14,464 nucleotides of DNA, taken from positions 1 through 14,464 of the forward strand of contig CALIEL010000295.1 of the NCBI GenBank assembly GCA_938022235.1, given 5' to 3'. The notes under the pieces are model-generated. The model did no database searches. It saw only the letters and a list, made by a program, of their open reading frames with translations, and was not told the origin of the DNA. Numbering within the stretch: the first letter of the stretch is position 1; the number at the start of each line of letters is the position of its first letter. The translations under genes and the position numbers were made by a program. Of the stretch, positions 1-5,823 are shown one piece after another. Origin of the DNA: Oribacterium parvum (GTDB lineage Bacteria; Bacillota; Clostridia; Lachnospirales; Lachnospiraceae).

Positions 1-41
1 TGCTTACATTCTGTACATGCTAATATAATCTTTGTACGCAC
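1..41 (-). CDS. rpmG: Ribosomal protein L33 (partial, N-terminal 13 codons), zinc-binding C+ form
   Basis: The reverse strand starts with a GTG codon at 41-39, preceded by GGAGGTG seven bases upstream. It reads (M)RTKIILACTECK before leaving the window, which is the characteristic start of bacterial L33, a small protein of the 50S subunit. Residues 9 and 12 form the CxxC pair of the zinc-binding C+ version of L33; the second CxxC would lie outside the window. In Firmicutes this gene usually begins the rpmG-secE-nusG cluster, but that cannot be seen here. The reading frame is too short for a length comparison, so the call rests on the near-consensus N-terminus and the strong ribosome binding site. 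It has its own promoter and leader. Confidence 0.88.
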   Translation of the reverse strand, partial: MRTKIILACTECK

Positions 42-93
42 GGCTTTCACCTCCAATGATTTTTAACTTCGCATGACTACGAAATTAGTGCAT

Positions 94-113
94 AAAAAAT
101 AGGGCGTTGCCCC
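94..113 (-). terminator. Possible attenuator hairpin in the rpmG leader
   Basis: The minus-strand leader contains GGGGCAACGCCC (113-102), a GGGC/GCCC stem with a 3-base loop that can be extended by one G.U and one U-A pair. It is followed after one base by six T residues (99-94). This is the shape of a small intrinsic terminator placed after the promoter and before the ribosome binding site, so it could attenuate rpmG. The stem is short, so termination efficiency is uncertain. Confidence 0.35.
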
Positions 114-125
114 AAGTTCTGCTAT

Positions 126-155
126 AGGATAGCATGGAGACTCGCCCTATGTCAA
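126..155 (-). promoter_or_regulatory. rpmG promoter with extended -10
   Basis: On the minus strand a perfect -35 TTGACA (155-150) is followed after 18 bases by TATCCT (131-126). The -10 is preceded by TGC, giving the extended -10 form TGnTATCCT. Transcription would start near 120, leaving a leader of about 80 bases before the rpmG GTG. The promoter lies just downstream of the deacylase gene, so rpmG is probably transcribed independently of it. Confidence 0.7.
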
Positions 156-207
156 GGAGTTTCGATGTTCTTACCGTTTTATTTTCACTCCATCTTTTTC
201 TATTGTC

Positions 208-759
208 CTATTCCTCGCCCTTTAATTGCACTTCTGTCTTATAGTGCTTTGTGGACTTTAAGAACTTCCCAAAAAGGTCCGAGGTTTTTACCTTCAAGGT
301 GGCAATGTTATGACAGGGATGGGCACAAAGATATTCTTCCTTCATCAAATCCTTATCCACCAAAAGCTCTACCAGATCCTCTTTATCATGAATCAGTCCG
401 AAAATAGAGGAAGAGCCCGGTGTGCATCCCAGCACCTCTTCCATCTCCTCAGGCTCTGCAAAGGAAAGACGGGACACCCCAAGCTGGGAAGAAAGCTCCT
501 TAGTCTTAAAGGGCTTATCCCCGGGCATTAAAAGCAGATAGTAATAGCTGTGCTTACTATTGGTTAAAAACAGGTTTTTGAAAACCTTTGCCCCCAGAGC
601 CTCTTCAATGGGGATACAATCCTCCATGGTATGAGCCTCCGGATGGTCTACTCTCTCATAGGCAATTCCCTGCTTGTCCAGATAATCGTAAACCGCAAGC
701 TCTCTCTTGCTTCTGCCTTCATTCTGTGCCGGTCTTCCTTTTTCTACTTGTAATGCCAT
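208..759 (-). CDS. YbaK/ProX-type aminoacyl-tRNA deacylase (prolyl-tRNA editing family)
   Basis: The 183-residue product matches the trans-editing YbaK/ProX family, cytoplasmic proteins that hydrolyse mischarged aminoacyl-tRNA (typically Ala- or Cys-tRNAPro). Visible family features are the N-terminal DYLDKQGIAYERVDHPE, then GAKVFKNLFL and the YYYLLLMPGDKP strand, the CTPGSSSIFGLIHD loop, LLVDKDL, and HPCHNIATL at residues 147-151 and after. The length is close to the 160-180 residues usual for stand-alone ProX/PrdX proteins. I chose the ATG at 759 because GGAGG lies nine bases upstream; the frame can be extended to a TTG at 849, but that start has no ribosome binding site. The gene is monocistronic or follows the MNT/HEPN operon across a 141-bp gap. 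Exact tRNA specificity cannot be read from the sequence. Confidence 0.87.
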   Translation of the reverse strand: MALQVEKGRPAQNEGRSKRELAVYDYLDKQGIAYERVDHPEAHTMEDCIPIEEALGAKVFKNLFLTNSKHSYYYLLLMPGDKPFKTKELSSQLGVSRLSFAEPEEMEEVLGCTPGSSSIFGLIHDKEDLVELLVDKDLMKEEYLCAHPCHNIATLKVKTSDLFGKFLKSTKHYKTEVQLKGEE

Positions 760-900
760 TGGACTTTTCCTCCATTTTCTTTCATTGTTCGGGTTTTTCG
801 TTTCAATACTTTTCAAGTTTCTTAAGCTACTTTTTTCATCTAACCCCAAGGATAGATTGATAATTTCTTAACTACTATAACATAGAATGAGGAAAATGTT

Positions 901-1047
901 TTAAAGTTCTTCCGATTTACAGAGATAGTCTATAATCACACGTATCATTTCGTCCACTTTCCTGTACTGCTCCTTAGCATTGGCTTTCGACACAATATAA
1001 AAATCATCATAATCACAGCTATTTCTTATTTGAAAGGCACTTATCAT
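901..1047 (-). pseudogene. C-terminal remnant of a HEPN-domain protein
   Basis: This 48-codon frame is too short for normal ORF calling. It starts with ATG at 1047-1045, overlapping the TGA of the nucleotidyltransferase gene (ATGA), and ends with TAA at 903-901. The product reads ISAFQIRNSCDYDDFY followed by an amphipathic helix ending IIDYLC. That corresponds to the last third of PF05168-type HEPN proteins, where an R-x(4)-DYDDFY stretch precedes the final helix. HEPN proteins are usually about 120-140 residues, so the first two helical segments are missing. HEPN genes are the standard partner of minimal nucleotidyltransferases, and the position fits. The reading frame is clean, so it may be expressed as a mini-protein, but I consider truncation more likely. 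Confidence 0.6.
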
Positions 1048-1382
1048 CCAACGATAATGCCCTCCTTATCTATATTACGGTAATAAGGTAGCTTATCTTT
1101 ATACTCAAGAAATTCTTCATAGGGTATTACAACAGGCGACACTACTGCATCATGCTCCAAGCCGATATCCGAAGCTTTATCCCATACTTCTTCCAGTTTC
1201 TTTTGCAATTCCTGTCTTTCTCCTACCACTATCGCAGCAAAGTCTATATCCGATTCATCATCAAAATCACCTCTGGCGAAAGATCCATACATGACTATAT
1301 TTTTAATAGATTGTCCGTAAATATCACGGTAAGCTTCTACGATTTGACTGGTAATTTTATTTAGCTGACTTTTATCACACAT
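1044..1382 (-). CDS. Minimal nucleotidyltransferase (MNT), polymerase-beta fold
   Basis: A 112-residue protein with the nucleotidyltransferase signature GSFARG (residues 33-38) followed eight positions on by SDIDF, giving metal-binding Asp45 and Asp47. Asp78 (EHDAVV) is a good candidate for the third acidic residue. This is the size and motif layout of the MNT partner in MNT/HEPN modules, some of which are toxin-antitoxin pairs in which the MNT AMPylates the HEPN ribonuclease. I chose ATG 1382, which follows a run of G (AAGGGGGG) at good spacing, over the in-frame start at 1406. It lies 46 bp downstream of the Fic gene and overlaps the HEPN tail by four bases, so the three are probably one transcript. 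The substrate is unknown. Confidence 0.85.
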   Translation of the reverse strand: MCDKSQLNKITSQIVEAYRDIYGQSIKNIVMYGSFARGDFDDESDIDFAAIVVGERQELQKKLEEVWDKASDIGLEHDAVVSPVVIPYEEFLEYKDKLPYYRNIDKEGIIVG

Positions 1383-1428
1383 AAATATCCCCCCTTCCTG
1401 CAGCATATTATATCGTTTATTCTGCGTG

Positions 1429-2055
1429 CTACATCGAAAGTATGCAAGTCATCAAGCATTCCTTTAATTCCTTACTATTTCCGGTGTCATAGTACTGTAA
1501 TAAAGACTCGTTAAACTTCTCTCCTTCAGACTTTCCAATGCTCAGAATCCCTATCCCTGCTTCCATAAGTATTTTGCTGGCAAATATGGTGGCGGTTCGT
1601 TTGTTCCCATCCCAAAAGAGCTGATTATAGACGATATAGCAAAAGCTTTCCAATGCTTTCTCCACCGTATCAGATATGGAAAGAATCTTATGTAGCTCTT
1701 CCTTTACTTCTTCTTCCTTGGGTATTTCAGGCATATATTCTGTTCCGCTGATGCCGACTTTTCCTGTTCGCAGGCTACCCCAAGCCAGGCTTTCATTGCG
1801 AGATACCATTTCGTTTAATTTACAAAGGAAGTCAAAGTTTGTCGTGCTTTCAAAGTTGTTGATACAATAACGCCAGGCATCTCTTAGGTTCAGCACTGTC
1901 TGTATATCGGAAACCGGTACTTGATTCACGATTCCGCCATCCAAAATAGTCTGCGTCTGTGGGAAGGTTACATTCACGCCTTCGATATAGGCGGTATTAA
2001 AGACCAATTCTGTAAATAATTTTTTTGCTAAAAATACTGTTGTTTTCTTATCCAT
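1429..2055 (-). CDS. Fic/DOC-fold protein with a non-canonical active site (His to Gln)
   Basis: A 208-residue protein. Near the N-terminus is TAYIEG (residues 21-26), matching the (S/T)xxxE(G/N) inhibitory helix motif of Fic proteins in which Glu blocks ATP binding. The core motif at 145-154 reads QLFWDGNKRT, aligning with canonical HPFxxGNxR, so the general base His is replaced by Gln145 while the phosphate-binding DGN and Arg are kept. Canonical Fic enzymes transfer AMP to protein hydroxyls; without the His, AMPylation activity is doubtful, and de-AMPylation, another transfer or pure binding are possible. From memory, other Firmicute Fic proteins carry a similar QLFWDGNKRT motif, so this may be a subfamily rather than a local mutation. 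The start ATG has AAGGAT six bases upstream. It is the first gene of the Fic-MNT-HEPN run. Confidence 0.85.
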   Translation of the reverse strand: MDKKTTVFLAKKLFTELVFNTAYIEGVNVTFPQTQTILDGGIVNQVPVSDIQTVLNLRDAWRYCINNFESTTNFDFLCKLNEMVSRNESLAWGSLRTGKVGISGTEYMPEIPKEEEVKEELHKILSISDTVEKALESFCYIVYNQLFWDGNKRTATIFASKILMEAGIGILSIGKSEGEKFNESLLQYYDTGNSKELKECLMTCILSM

Positions 2056-2110
2056 TGCTATCCTTTGTTCTATATTTCTATTTTTACGTTATATTCTTTC
2101 TTTTACATGC

Positions 2111-2156
2111 TTAGACTTCTCGTCCTCTAAGTAAGATGTAGCTTTAAAAAGTCTAA
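2111..2156. repeat. Inverted repeat upstream of the Fic gene
   Basis: TTAGACTT (2111-2118) and AAGTCTAA (2149-2156) are perfect 8-bp inverted arms separated by 30 bases, 56 bp upstream of the Fic ATG. It could be an operator or an RNA stem in the Fic leader. I could not place a convincing sigma-70 promoter relative to it. Confidence 0.4.
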
Positions 2157-2188
2157 TCTTTGCATAACTCAGCTTTTCAAGCATACAA

Positions 2189-2222
2189 CCTGTGAATATT
2201 TACAGCCTGTGAATATTTATAG
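2189..2222. repeat. 17-bp tandem duplication
   Basis: CCTGTGAATATTTACAG (2189-2205) is followed immediately by CCTGTGAATATTTATAG (2206-2222), with one mismatch. It lies between the terminator at 2243-2275 and the Fic gene, in the region where its promoter should be. Function unknown; a tandem protein-binding site or a slippage duplication are both possible. Confidence 0.7.
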
Positions 2223-2223
2223 C

Positions 2224-2409
2224 TTATAATTTATTATAGTACAAAAAACTTCCAAGCAGAACTTGGAAGTTTTTTAGAACAAATAGATTTTCATCTAGGA
2301 CATATACCACCATGTCCCACGGTGTCACACCAGTTGCTTCTACAACTTTTGCACTTATATTTTTTAGGATAAGCATTAGGTGCTTTTCACTTCTTCCTCT
2401 TTCGCTCAA
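2224..2409 (-). pseudogene. Remnant of a 4-oxalocrotonate tautomerase-family protein
   Basis: The 61-codon frame opens at a TTG without a clear ribosome binding site. About residues 5-41 read GRSEKHLMLILKN, then ISAKVVEATGVTPWD and MVVYVLDEN. This resembles the central part of small 4-oxalocrotonate tautomerases (usual pattern GRS-x-EQK..LI..IT.AVVEATG....V.V...E). The N-terminus with the catalytic Pro1 strand is absent, with an in-frame stop three codons upstream of the TTG. The C-terminal part of the frame is simply the terminator stem read through. I therefore regard it as a decayed fragment left at the end of the pilus operon. The homology is judged by eye over about 37 residues. Confidence 0.5.
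2243..2275. terminator. Bidirectional intrinsic terminator
   Basis: A perfect 14-bp inverted repeat, AAAAAACTTCCAAG / CTTGGAAGTTTTTT, with a 5-base loop (CAGAA). It gives a stem with a T tract in either direction. It ends the transcript that comes down from the pilus operon and tautomerase remnant, and separates this from the Fic-MNT-HEPN genes. Confidence 0.85.
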
Positions 2410-2480
2410 CTTAAGCTATGATTCGTCAATGAATTTGCTTAGCCTGAAGTGCCTTTCGGCTTTGTCCATCCTTGGGTTTT

Positions 2481-2501
2481 TGCGATTCTGAAGAAATCGC
2501 A
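2481..2501. repeat. Hairpin downstream of the minor pilin gene
   Basis: TGCGATT (2481-2487) and AATCGCA (2495-2501) form a perfect 7-bp stem with a 7-base loop. There is no T tract on the minus side, so it is not a typical intrinsic terminator; it may protect or process the 3' end of the pilus mRNA. Confidence 0.4.
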
Positions 2502-2530
2502 TCGAATCAAATCCTTAGTTGATTGTATAT

Positions 2531-2552
2531 GGCTGAATCTTAAGATTTAGCC
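2531..2552. repeat. Hairpin spanning the minor pilin stop codon
   Basis: GGCTGAATC (2531-2539) and GATTTAGCC (2544-2552) pair over nine positions, one of them G.U, with loop TTAA. On the minus-strand mRNA the stem contains the TAA stop codon (2549-2547) of the minor pilin gene. It has no T tract. Confidence 0.5.
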
Positions 2553-3368
2553 TCTGTTCTCTTTCTTCTGTCCCTGCTTCTTATAGCCAAGTCCCCAGAA
2601 AAGAAGAGACATGAGGGATAATGCTGCAAAGAGTCCGTATAATGCCATGAAGCTTGCATCTCCGGTTGCTACCTGTCTCAATGCTCCCAATACTTCAGGA
2701 ACCTTTGGCTCTCTGTCTACGCCGAGAACTCCGGGTTCTACGCTACTAGGTCTTGTTGCACCAAGTACGGAAGGATTACTGGGATTCGGGTTTGGATTAG
2801 GACTAGGATTTGGGCCCGGATTAGGACCTGGATTCGGGCTAGGAGGATTTCCACCACCGCCTCTGTTATAACGGTTATAGAAGGAAATATCACCGTGCTT
2901 TGCAGTATTTTCTCCTGTTCCTACCCAGAATACCGGTAAGATATAGGGAGAAACCGCATTTCCACTAGCATCTGTTGTAATTTCCGTGGTCTTTACCAAA
3001 AGTGTATAGGTTCTGCTGTCGTAGGTGAAATTGCTTTGTGTTCCTACAGTCTGCTTAATTGTATACTTATAGTCGCCTTCTGTGGTATATACAATTTCCG
3101 GAAATTCCAGGATATAGTCCTTAGCTCCGTTTCCTGTAACGCTAACCTGGTTCGGTGAAGGCAGTGGAGCGTTTGGATTGGAAGGATCTCTTTCAATCGT
3201 AACTGTATAGGTTTCCTCCGGTGCAGCGCCTGATGTGCTAATCTTTACCGGAATCTTTAAGCTTGCACTTTGCGCAGCTGCCTGGGATGAGAATCCCAAT
3301 CCTGCGGAAAGGAATAGCACCGCTGATAATACTGTACCAGCCTTTATTAAAATGTCTTTTGCTTTCAT
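2547..3368 (-). CDS. Minor/basal pilin with isopeptide (Spy0128-like) domain, Pro/Asn stalk and divergent sorting signal
   Basis: A 273-residue surface protein. A Sec signal peptide (about residues 1-33, ending SSQAAAQ) is followed by one pilin domain. This has the usual isopeptide layout: a Lys in LKIPVKI, an acidic residue in FPEIVYTTEGDYKYTIKQ and the final strand ISFYNRYN. A flexible stretch follows of alternating NP/SP/GP dipeptides (about residues 174-200), then VLGATR, VLGVDR and VLGALR repeats. The cell-wall sorting region has VATGD (233-237), one hydrophobic helix and a KKQGQKK tail. The usual L/I-P of LPxTG is replaced, so anchoring by a different sortase from that handling the xPTG partners is possible. 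A good GGGAGG site precedes the ATG, and the gene starts 15 bp after the sortase stop. By position and size it resembles FctB-type basal subunits; that role is inferred. Confidence 0.82.
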   Translation of the reverse strand: MKAKDILIKAGTVLSAVLFLSAGLGFSSQAAAQSASLKIPVKISTSGAAPEETYTVTIERDPSNPNAPLPSPNQVSVTGNGAKDYILEFPEIVYTTEGDYKYTIKQTVGTQSNFTYDSRTYTLLVKTTEITTDASGNAVSPYILPVFWVGTGENTAKHGDISFYNRYNRGGGGNPPSPNPGPNPGPNPSPNPNPNPSNPSVLGATRPSSVEPGVLGVDREPKVPEVLGALRQVATGDASFMALYGLFAALSLMSLLFWGLGYKKQGQKKENRG

Positions 3369-3383
3369 TTCCGTTTTCCTCCC

Positions 3384-4127
3384 TTATGGGTTTACTCTTG
3401 CTAATACAACAACCCTACCATTTGTTTCCAGTGATACACAGGTGGAGAGAGCCATAATCTGGTCACTTTCCTTTATCCCGATATCTCTAAAGTTTGTGGA
3501 ATGTTTTTTCAGATATTCCACCAGTTCCATAATGTGTCCCTTTTTGTCTTCAGTGCTATAAATCATGTTGTCATATGCATCACATTCAATAGCAGCAAAT
3601 ACTTCCATCTTCCGCGCTCTACCATCCGGCATGAATAGATTTCCAGTAAGATGCTTATCAAAGTAATCCTTGTGAACATACTCCATCACATCTCCATACA
3701 TCCCCCCGTTATCCATATGGTGTCCATAGGTAAGCATATAGGGGTCTGAAAAATCTGCCTGATTATAGGCACTTAAGAAAATTGCTCCGGATAATGAAAA
3801 ATTACCGGTGACACTTTTGTTTACATACTCCATGTCGTCTCTTCCCTGAACCATGGGGTAGTCAATGTGGGTTCCATCAATGGTTATCCAGCCTCTTGTA
3901 TCCGGATTAATCTTAGTAAGTTCTTCCAGACTTAATCTGGTATATTCCGGATTATCTACTGAAGGCTTATATTTTAGTAAATCTCCATTTAGAAAAGCAC
4001 CTGACATCGTAATGTAGGTGTCCCAAAGAGAGTATCCACCAAAGGCCAACATGGTAACCATGAGGACAATCGCCAGGACTGATAATACTTTATCTCCGGC
4101 TCTAGCGGCTTTTGCTGCTGTATTCAT
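3384..4127 (-). CDS. Class B sortase, probable pilus polymerase
   Basis: A 247-residue membrane-anchored cysteine transpeptidase. An N-terminal transmembrane helix lies at about residues 14-35. The class B hallmarks are NPDTRGWITIDGTHIDYPMVQ (residues 74-94), the catalytic His in TYGHHM (His136), the catalytic Cys in ALSTC (Cys230) and the active-site Arg in GRVVVLAR (Arg238). Such enzymes join pilin subunits through the Thr of their sorting motif to a Lys of the next subunit. Here the flanking pilins with TPTG and IPTG motifs are the obvious substrates, as with the class B-type pilus sortases of streptococcal FCT loci. AAGGACAAGGA precedes the ATG. It lies 243 bp after the major pilin stop, a gap filled with hairpins, and 15 bp before the minor pilin. 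Confidence 0.93.
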   Translation of the reverse strand: MNTAAKAARAGDKVLSVLAIVLMVTMLAFGGYSLWDTYITMSGAFLNGDLLKYKPSVDNPEYTRLSLEELTKINPDTRGWITIDGTHIDYPMVQGRDDMEYVNKSVTGNFSLSGAIFLSAYNQADFSDPYMLTYGHHMDNGGMYGDVMEYVHKDYFDKHLTGNLFMPDGRARKMEVFAAIECDAYDNMIYSTEDKKGHIMELVEYLKKHSTNFRDIGIKESDQIMALSTCVSLETNGRVVVLARVNP

Positions 4128-4155
4128 TCCTTGTCCTTTCCACTCCTTTTCCTAC

Positions 4156-4172
4156 TGTACACCGTGTGTACA
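4156..4172. repeat. Hairpin 1 between major pilin and sortase
   Basis: TGTACAC (4156-4162) and GTGTACA (4166-4172) form a perfect 7-bp inverted repeat with a 3-base centre, just upstream of the sortase ribosome binding site. It could be an operator palindrome or an RNA hairpin that limits sortase translation. Confidence 0.5.
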
Positions 4173-4174
4173 TG

Positions 4175-4199
4175 GGTTTCTTGAAGCTTTCAAAAAACC
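4175..4199 (-). repeat. Hairpin 2 between major pilin and sortase
   Basis: On the minus-strand RNA, GGUUUUUUGAA and UUCAAGAAACC pair over 11 consecutive positions (one U.G) around an AGC loop. It lies directly upstream of hairpin 1 in the sortase leader. Confidence 0.5.
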
Positions 4200-4218
4200 A
4201 ATCTACATACGGTTTCCA

Positions 4219-4260
4219 GTATCTCTTCCGGGTGGCAGAGCCACCCGGAGATTTTGATAC
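4219..4260 (-). repeat. Strong GC hairpin 3 between major pilin and sortase
   Basis: A perfect 9-bp GC stem CCGGGTGGC/GCCACCCGG (4228-4236 and 4240-4248) with a 3-base loop is extended by TCT/AGA and, across an asymmetric bulge, by GTATC/GATAC at the ends. On the coding strand it is followed by AAGAGATAC rather than a T tract, so it looks like a pause, processing or 3'-protection element rather than a complete terminator. It sits about 110 bases after the major pilin stop. Confidence 0.6.
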
Positions 4261-4370
4261 TGATTCAAAATATCTTGTTCTCTTACTTTCGCGCTATTTT
4301 TGGAGAAGAAGAATTTATGCTCTACGGTAAGTTAACGCCATATTCTGAAAACATTATAAGTCAGAAAGAA

Positions 4371-5582
4371 TTATTCCTCTTCCTTCTTGCGGTTCATGAA
4401 TACTACACCTAATCCGCCAGCTACTGCAAGCATCATAGCGTATGGAGCAACATTCATAACAATACCGGTAGGAGTAATAGCATCCTTTTTGTTGGTTACT
4501 GTAACTTTTGCATCATCATGGATTGCATTGAAAACTGTAGTGTAGCTAGCTGTTACATCCTGATCTGCATCGGTAAGGCCAGTGATAAGAGTAGGAGTCT
4601 CAGTCTTTACTAACATTGTATAACCTGTACCGTTAGCCTCCTTAACAGTAATCTTATCTCCATTAGTAAGTCCCCAAATACGAATTCCTTCTCCACCGTC
4701 CTTAACGTGGAAAACCTTTGCATCCTTTACATCAGACTCGATAAATGTTCCAGCTGCAACATTCTCACCGGTTACTTCATAGTACTCATGACCTTTCTTA
4801 TCACCAAGCGTATCACTCTCAATCTTAATCTCAAAGTCGAAGGTCATAGACTTGTTACCCATAGAACCCTTAACAACCTTCTTGATTAATACATCATGAG
4901 TATCCTTATCCGGAGTATCCGGTGTGATAGGAGGATTCTCTGGAGTCTCAGGTGGTGTTACAGGAGGATTTTCCGGATTCTCAGGTGGTACCTCTTCTCT
5001 ACCATAGTTGTTTCCGATAGAAGAGGTCTTAACGCTGGTATTGTTTTCACCAACTCTGCTAACTACTACTTTGGACTTTAACTTGTCATTATCAGCCTCA
5101 TCCTTGTAGATGATTACTAAGAGCTTGTAATCATGCTCATCATATCTGATACCCTCATAAGTTCCCTTATGCTCCTTTAAATTGAATAGGTAATAACCTT
5201 CTCCAGGAAACTTATCAAGGTTAACATTGATAGCACCGGACTTTCTGAAAACATTTCCATGTTCATCTAACCTGATTCCCAACTGATCATCTGCAGGATT
5301 AAATCTGATTGGATTAACTGTTACAGCAGAGTTCTCTGCAGTATCCTTTGGTGTGCTAAGGGTAACAGTTGAAGTACCATTCTTGAAGGATGTAACAGAT
5401 GAATCATATGTTACATCAAATGTAAATTCAGTATTTGGTGCATAAGTATGTCCATCAGTGTAAAGTACCTTGTTGATTACCGGCTGGTCAAAATTCTGTG
5501 CAGCCATAGCAGGTACTGCCATAGACATTACCATCATTCCGGATAATGCCAGAGTTGCAAGTCTGTTTAAATTCTTTCTCAT
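4371..5582 (-). CDS. Major (backbone) pilin, two isopeptide-type domains, TPTG sorting signal
   Basis: A 403-residue secreted shaft subunit. It has a signal peptide ending near AMA-AQ (residue 27/28) and an FctA/Spy0128-like domain (about 30-195) with Lys in PVINKVLYTDG and a closing SSIGNNYG strand. A Pro/Glu/Thr-rich linker (about 197-228) leads to a second pilin domain with Lys in VLIKKVVKG, Glu in ITVKEANG and Asn in the terminal TVTNKKD strand. These are the positions where Lys-Asn isopeptide bonds with a catalytic Glu form in the family. The C-terminus has the sorting motif ITPTG (Pro371-Gly373), a hydrophobic helix and NRKKEEE. The xPTG motif matches the EVPTG/QVPTG type used by streptococcal class B-like pilus sortases. 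AAGGAG precedes the ATG, and a promoter-like sequence lies just upstream in addition to read-through from the tip gene. Confidence 0.9.
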   Translation of the reverse strand: MRKNLNRLATLALSGMMVMSMAVPAMAAQNFDQPVINKVLYTDGHTYAPNTEFTFDVTYDSSVTSFKNGTSTVTLSTPKDTAENSAVTVNPIRFNPADDQLGIRLDEHGNVFRKSGAINVNLDKFPGEGYYLFNLKEHKGTYEGIRYDEHDYKLLVIIYKDEADNDKLKSKVVVSRVGENNTSVKTSSIGNNYGREEVPPENPENPPVTPPETPENPPITPDTPDKDTHDVLIKKVVKGSMGNKSMTFDFEIKIESDTLGDKKGHEYYEVTGENVAAGTFIESDVKDAKVFHVKDGGEGIRIWGLTNGDKITVKEANGTGYTMLVKTETPTLITGLTDADQDVTASYTTVFNAIHDDAKVTVTNKKDAITPTGIVMNVAPYAMMLAVAGGLGVVFMNRKKEEE

Positions 5583-5622
5583 CTTGTTCTCCTTTTTAAA
5601 AAATAGTAGAAACGTTGTGTGA

Positions 5623-5650
5623 TTTATAATGAGAAGGAGCGACCCTTCAA
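5623..5650 (-). promoter_or_regulatory. Probable internal promoter for the major pilin gene
   Basis: On the minus strand TTGAAG (5650-5645) is followed after 16 bases by TATAAA (5628-5623), placing a start near 5616 and a leader of about 34 bases. A 5-bp stem GAAGG/CCTTC (5633-5637 and 5644-5648) lies inside the spacer. A separate promoter would allow the backbone pilin to be made in excess over the tip. Confidence 0.5.
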
Positions 5651-5679
5651 ATTATTAAAGTTACTTGTTGAGTTTCAGC

Positions 5680-5748
5680 TCACGTTGTATCGAGATACAT
5701 CCTTCGGCTCCGTGGGCGTTCCCTCGCCAATTTACCATGCCGTACCAT
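5680..5748 (-). other. Short basic ORF or structured leader upstream of the major pilin
   Basis: ATG at 5748-5746 is preceded by AAGGAGG seven bases upstream, an excellent ribosome binding site. A 22-codon frame follows, ending in TGA at 5682-5680. The product would be very basic (Arg/Lys/His rich, with RERPRSRR in the middle). The same stretch can fold as RNA: CGGC/GCCG enclosing GGCG-AGGGAA-CGCC, then TGTATC/GATACA. It could be a leader peptide, a translated small peptide or a non-coding structured element. I do not recognise a riboswitch class. It lies between the long hairpin and the backbone promoter. Confidence 0.4.
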
Positions 5749-5823
5749 GTCTGAACCTCCTTTCTTTTTCCTAAGAAAAAAGACTTATATTTGTTTTGTC
5801 TTTGCCGATAGTGTATCTAAAGG

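Noticed and set aside
99..150. Perfect 8-bp inverted repeat ATAGGGCG ... CGCCCTAT upstream of rpmG, resembling a long terminator or IS end.
   Set aside because: The arms straddle the TTGACA/TATCCT promoter, so only one arm would be in the transcript; the local GGGC/GCCC hairpin explains one arm and no transposase is near.
760..849. N-terminal extension of the deacylase to a TTG at 849.
   Set aside because: No ribosome binding site there, the extension is unlike the family, and GGAGG sits properly before the ATG at 759.
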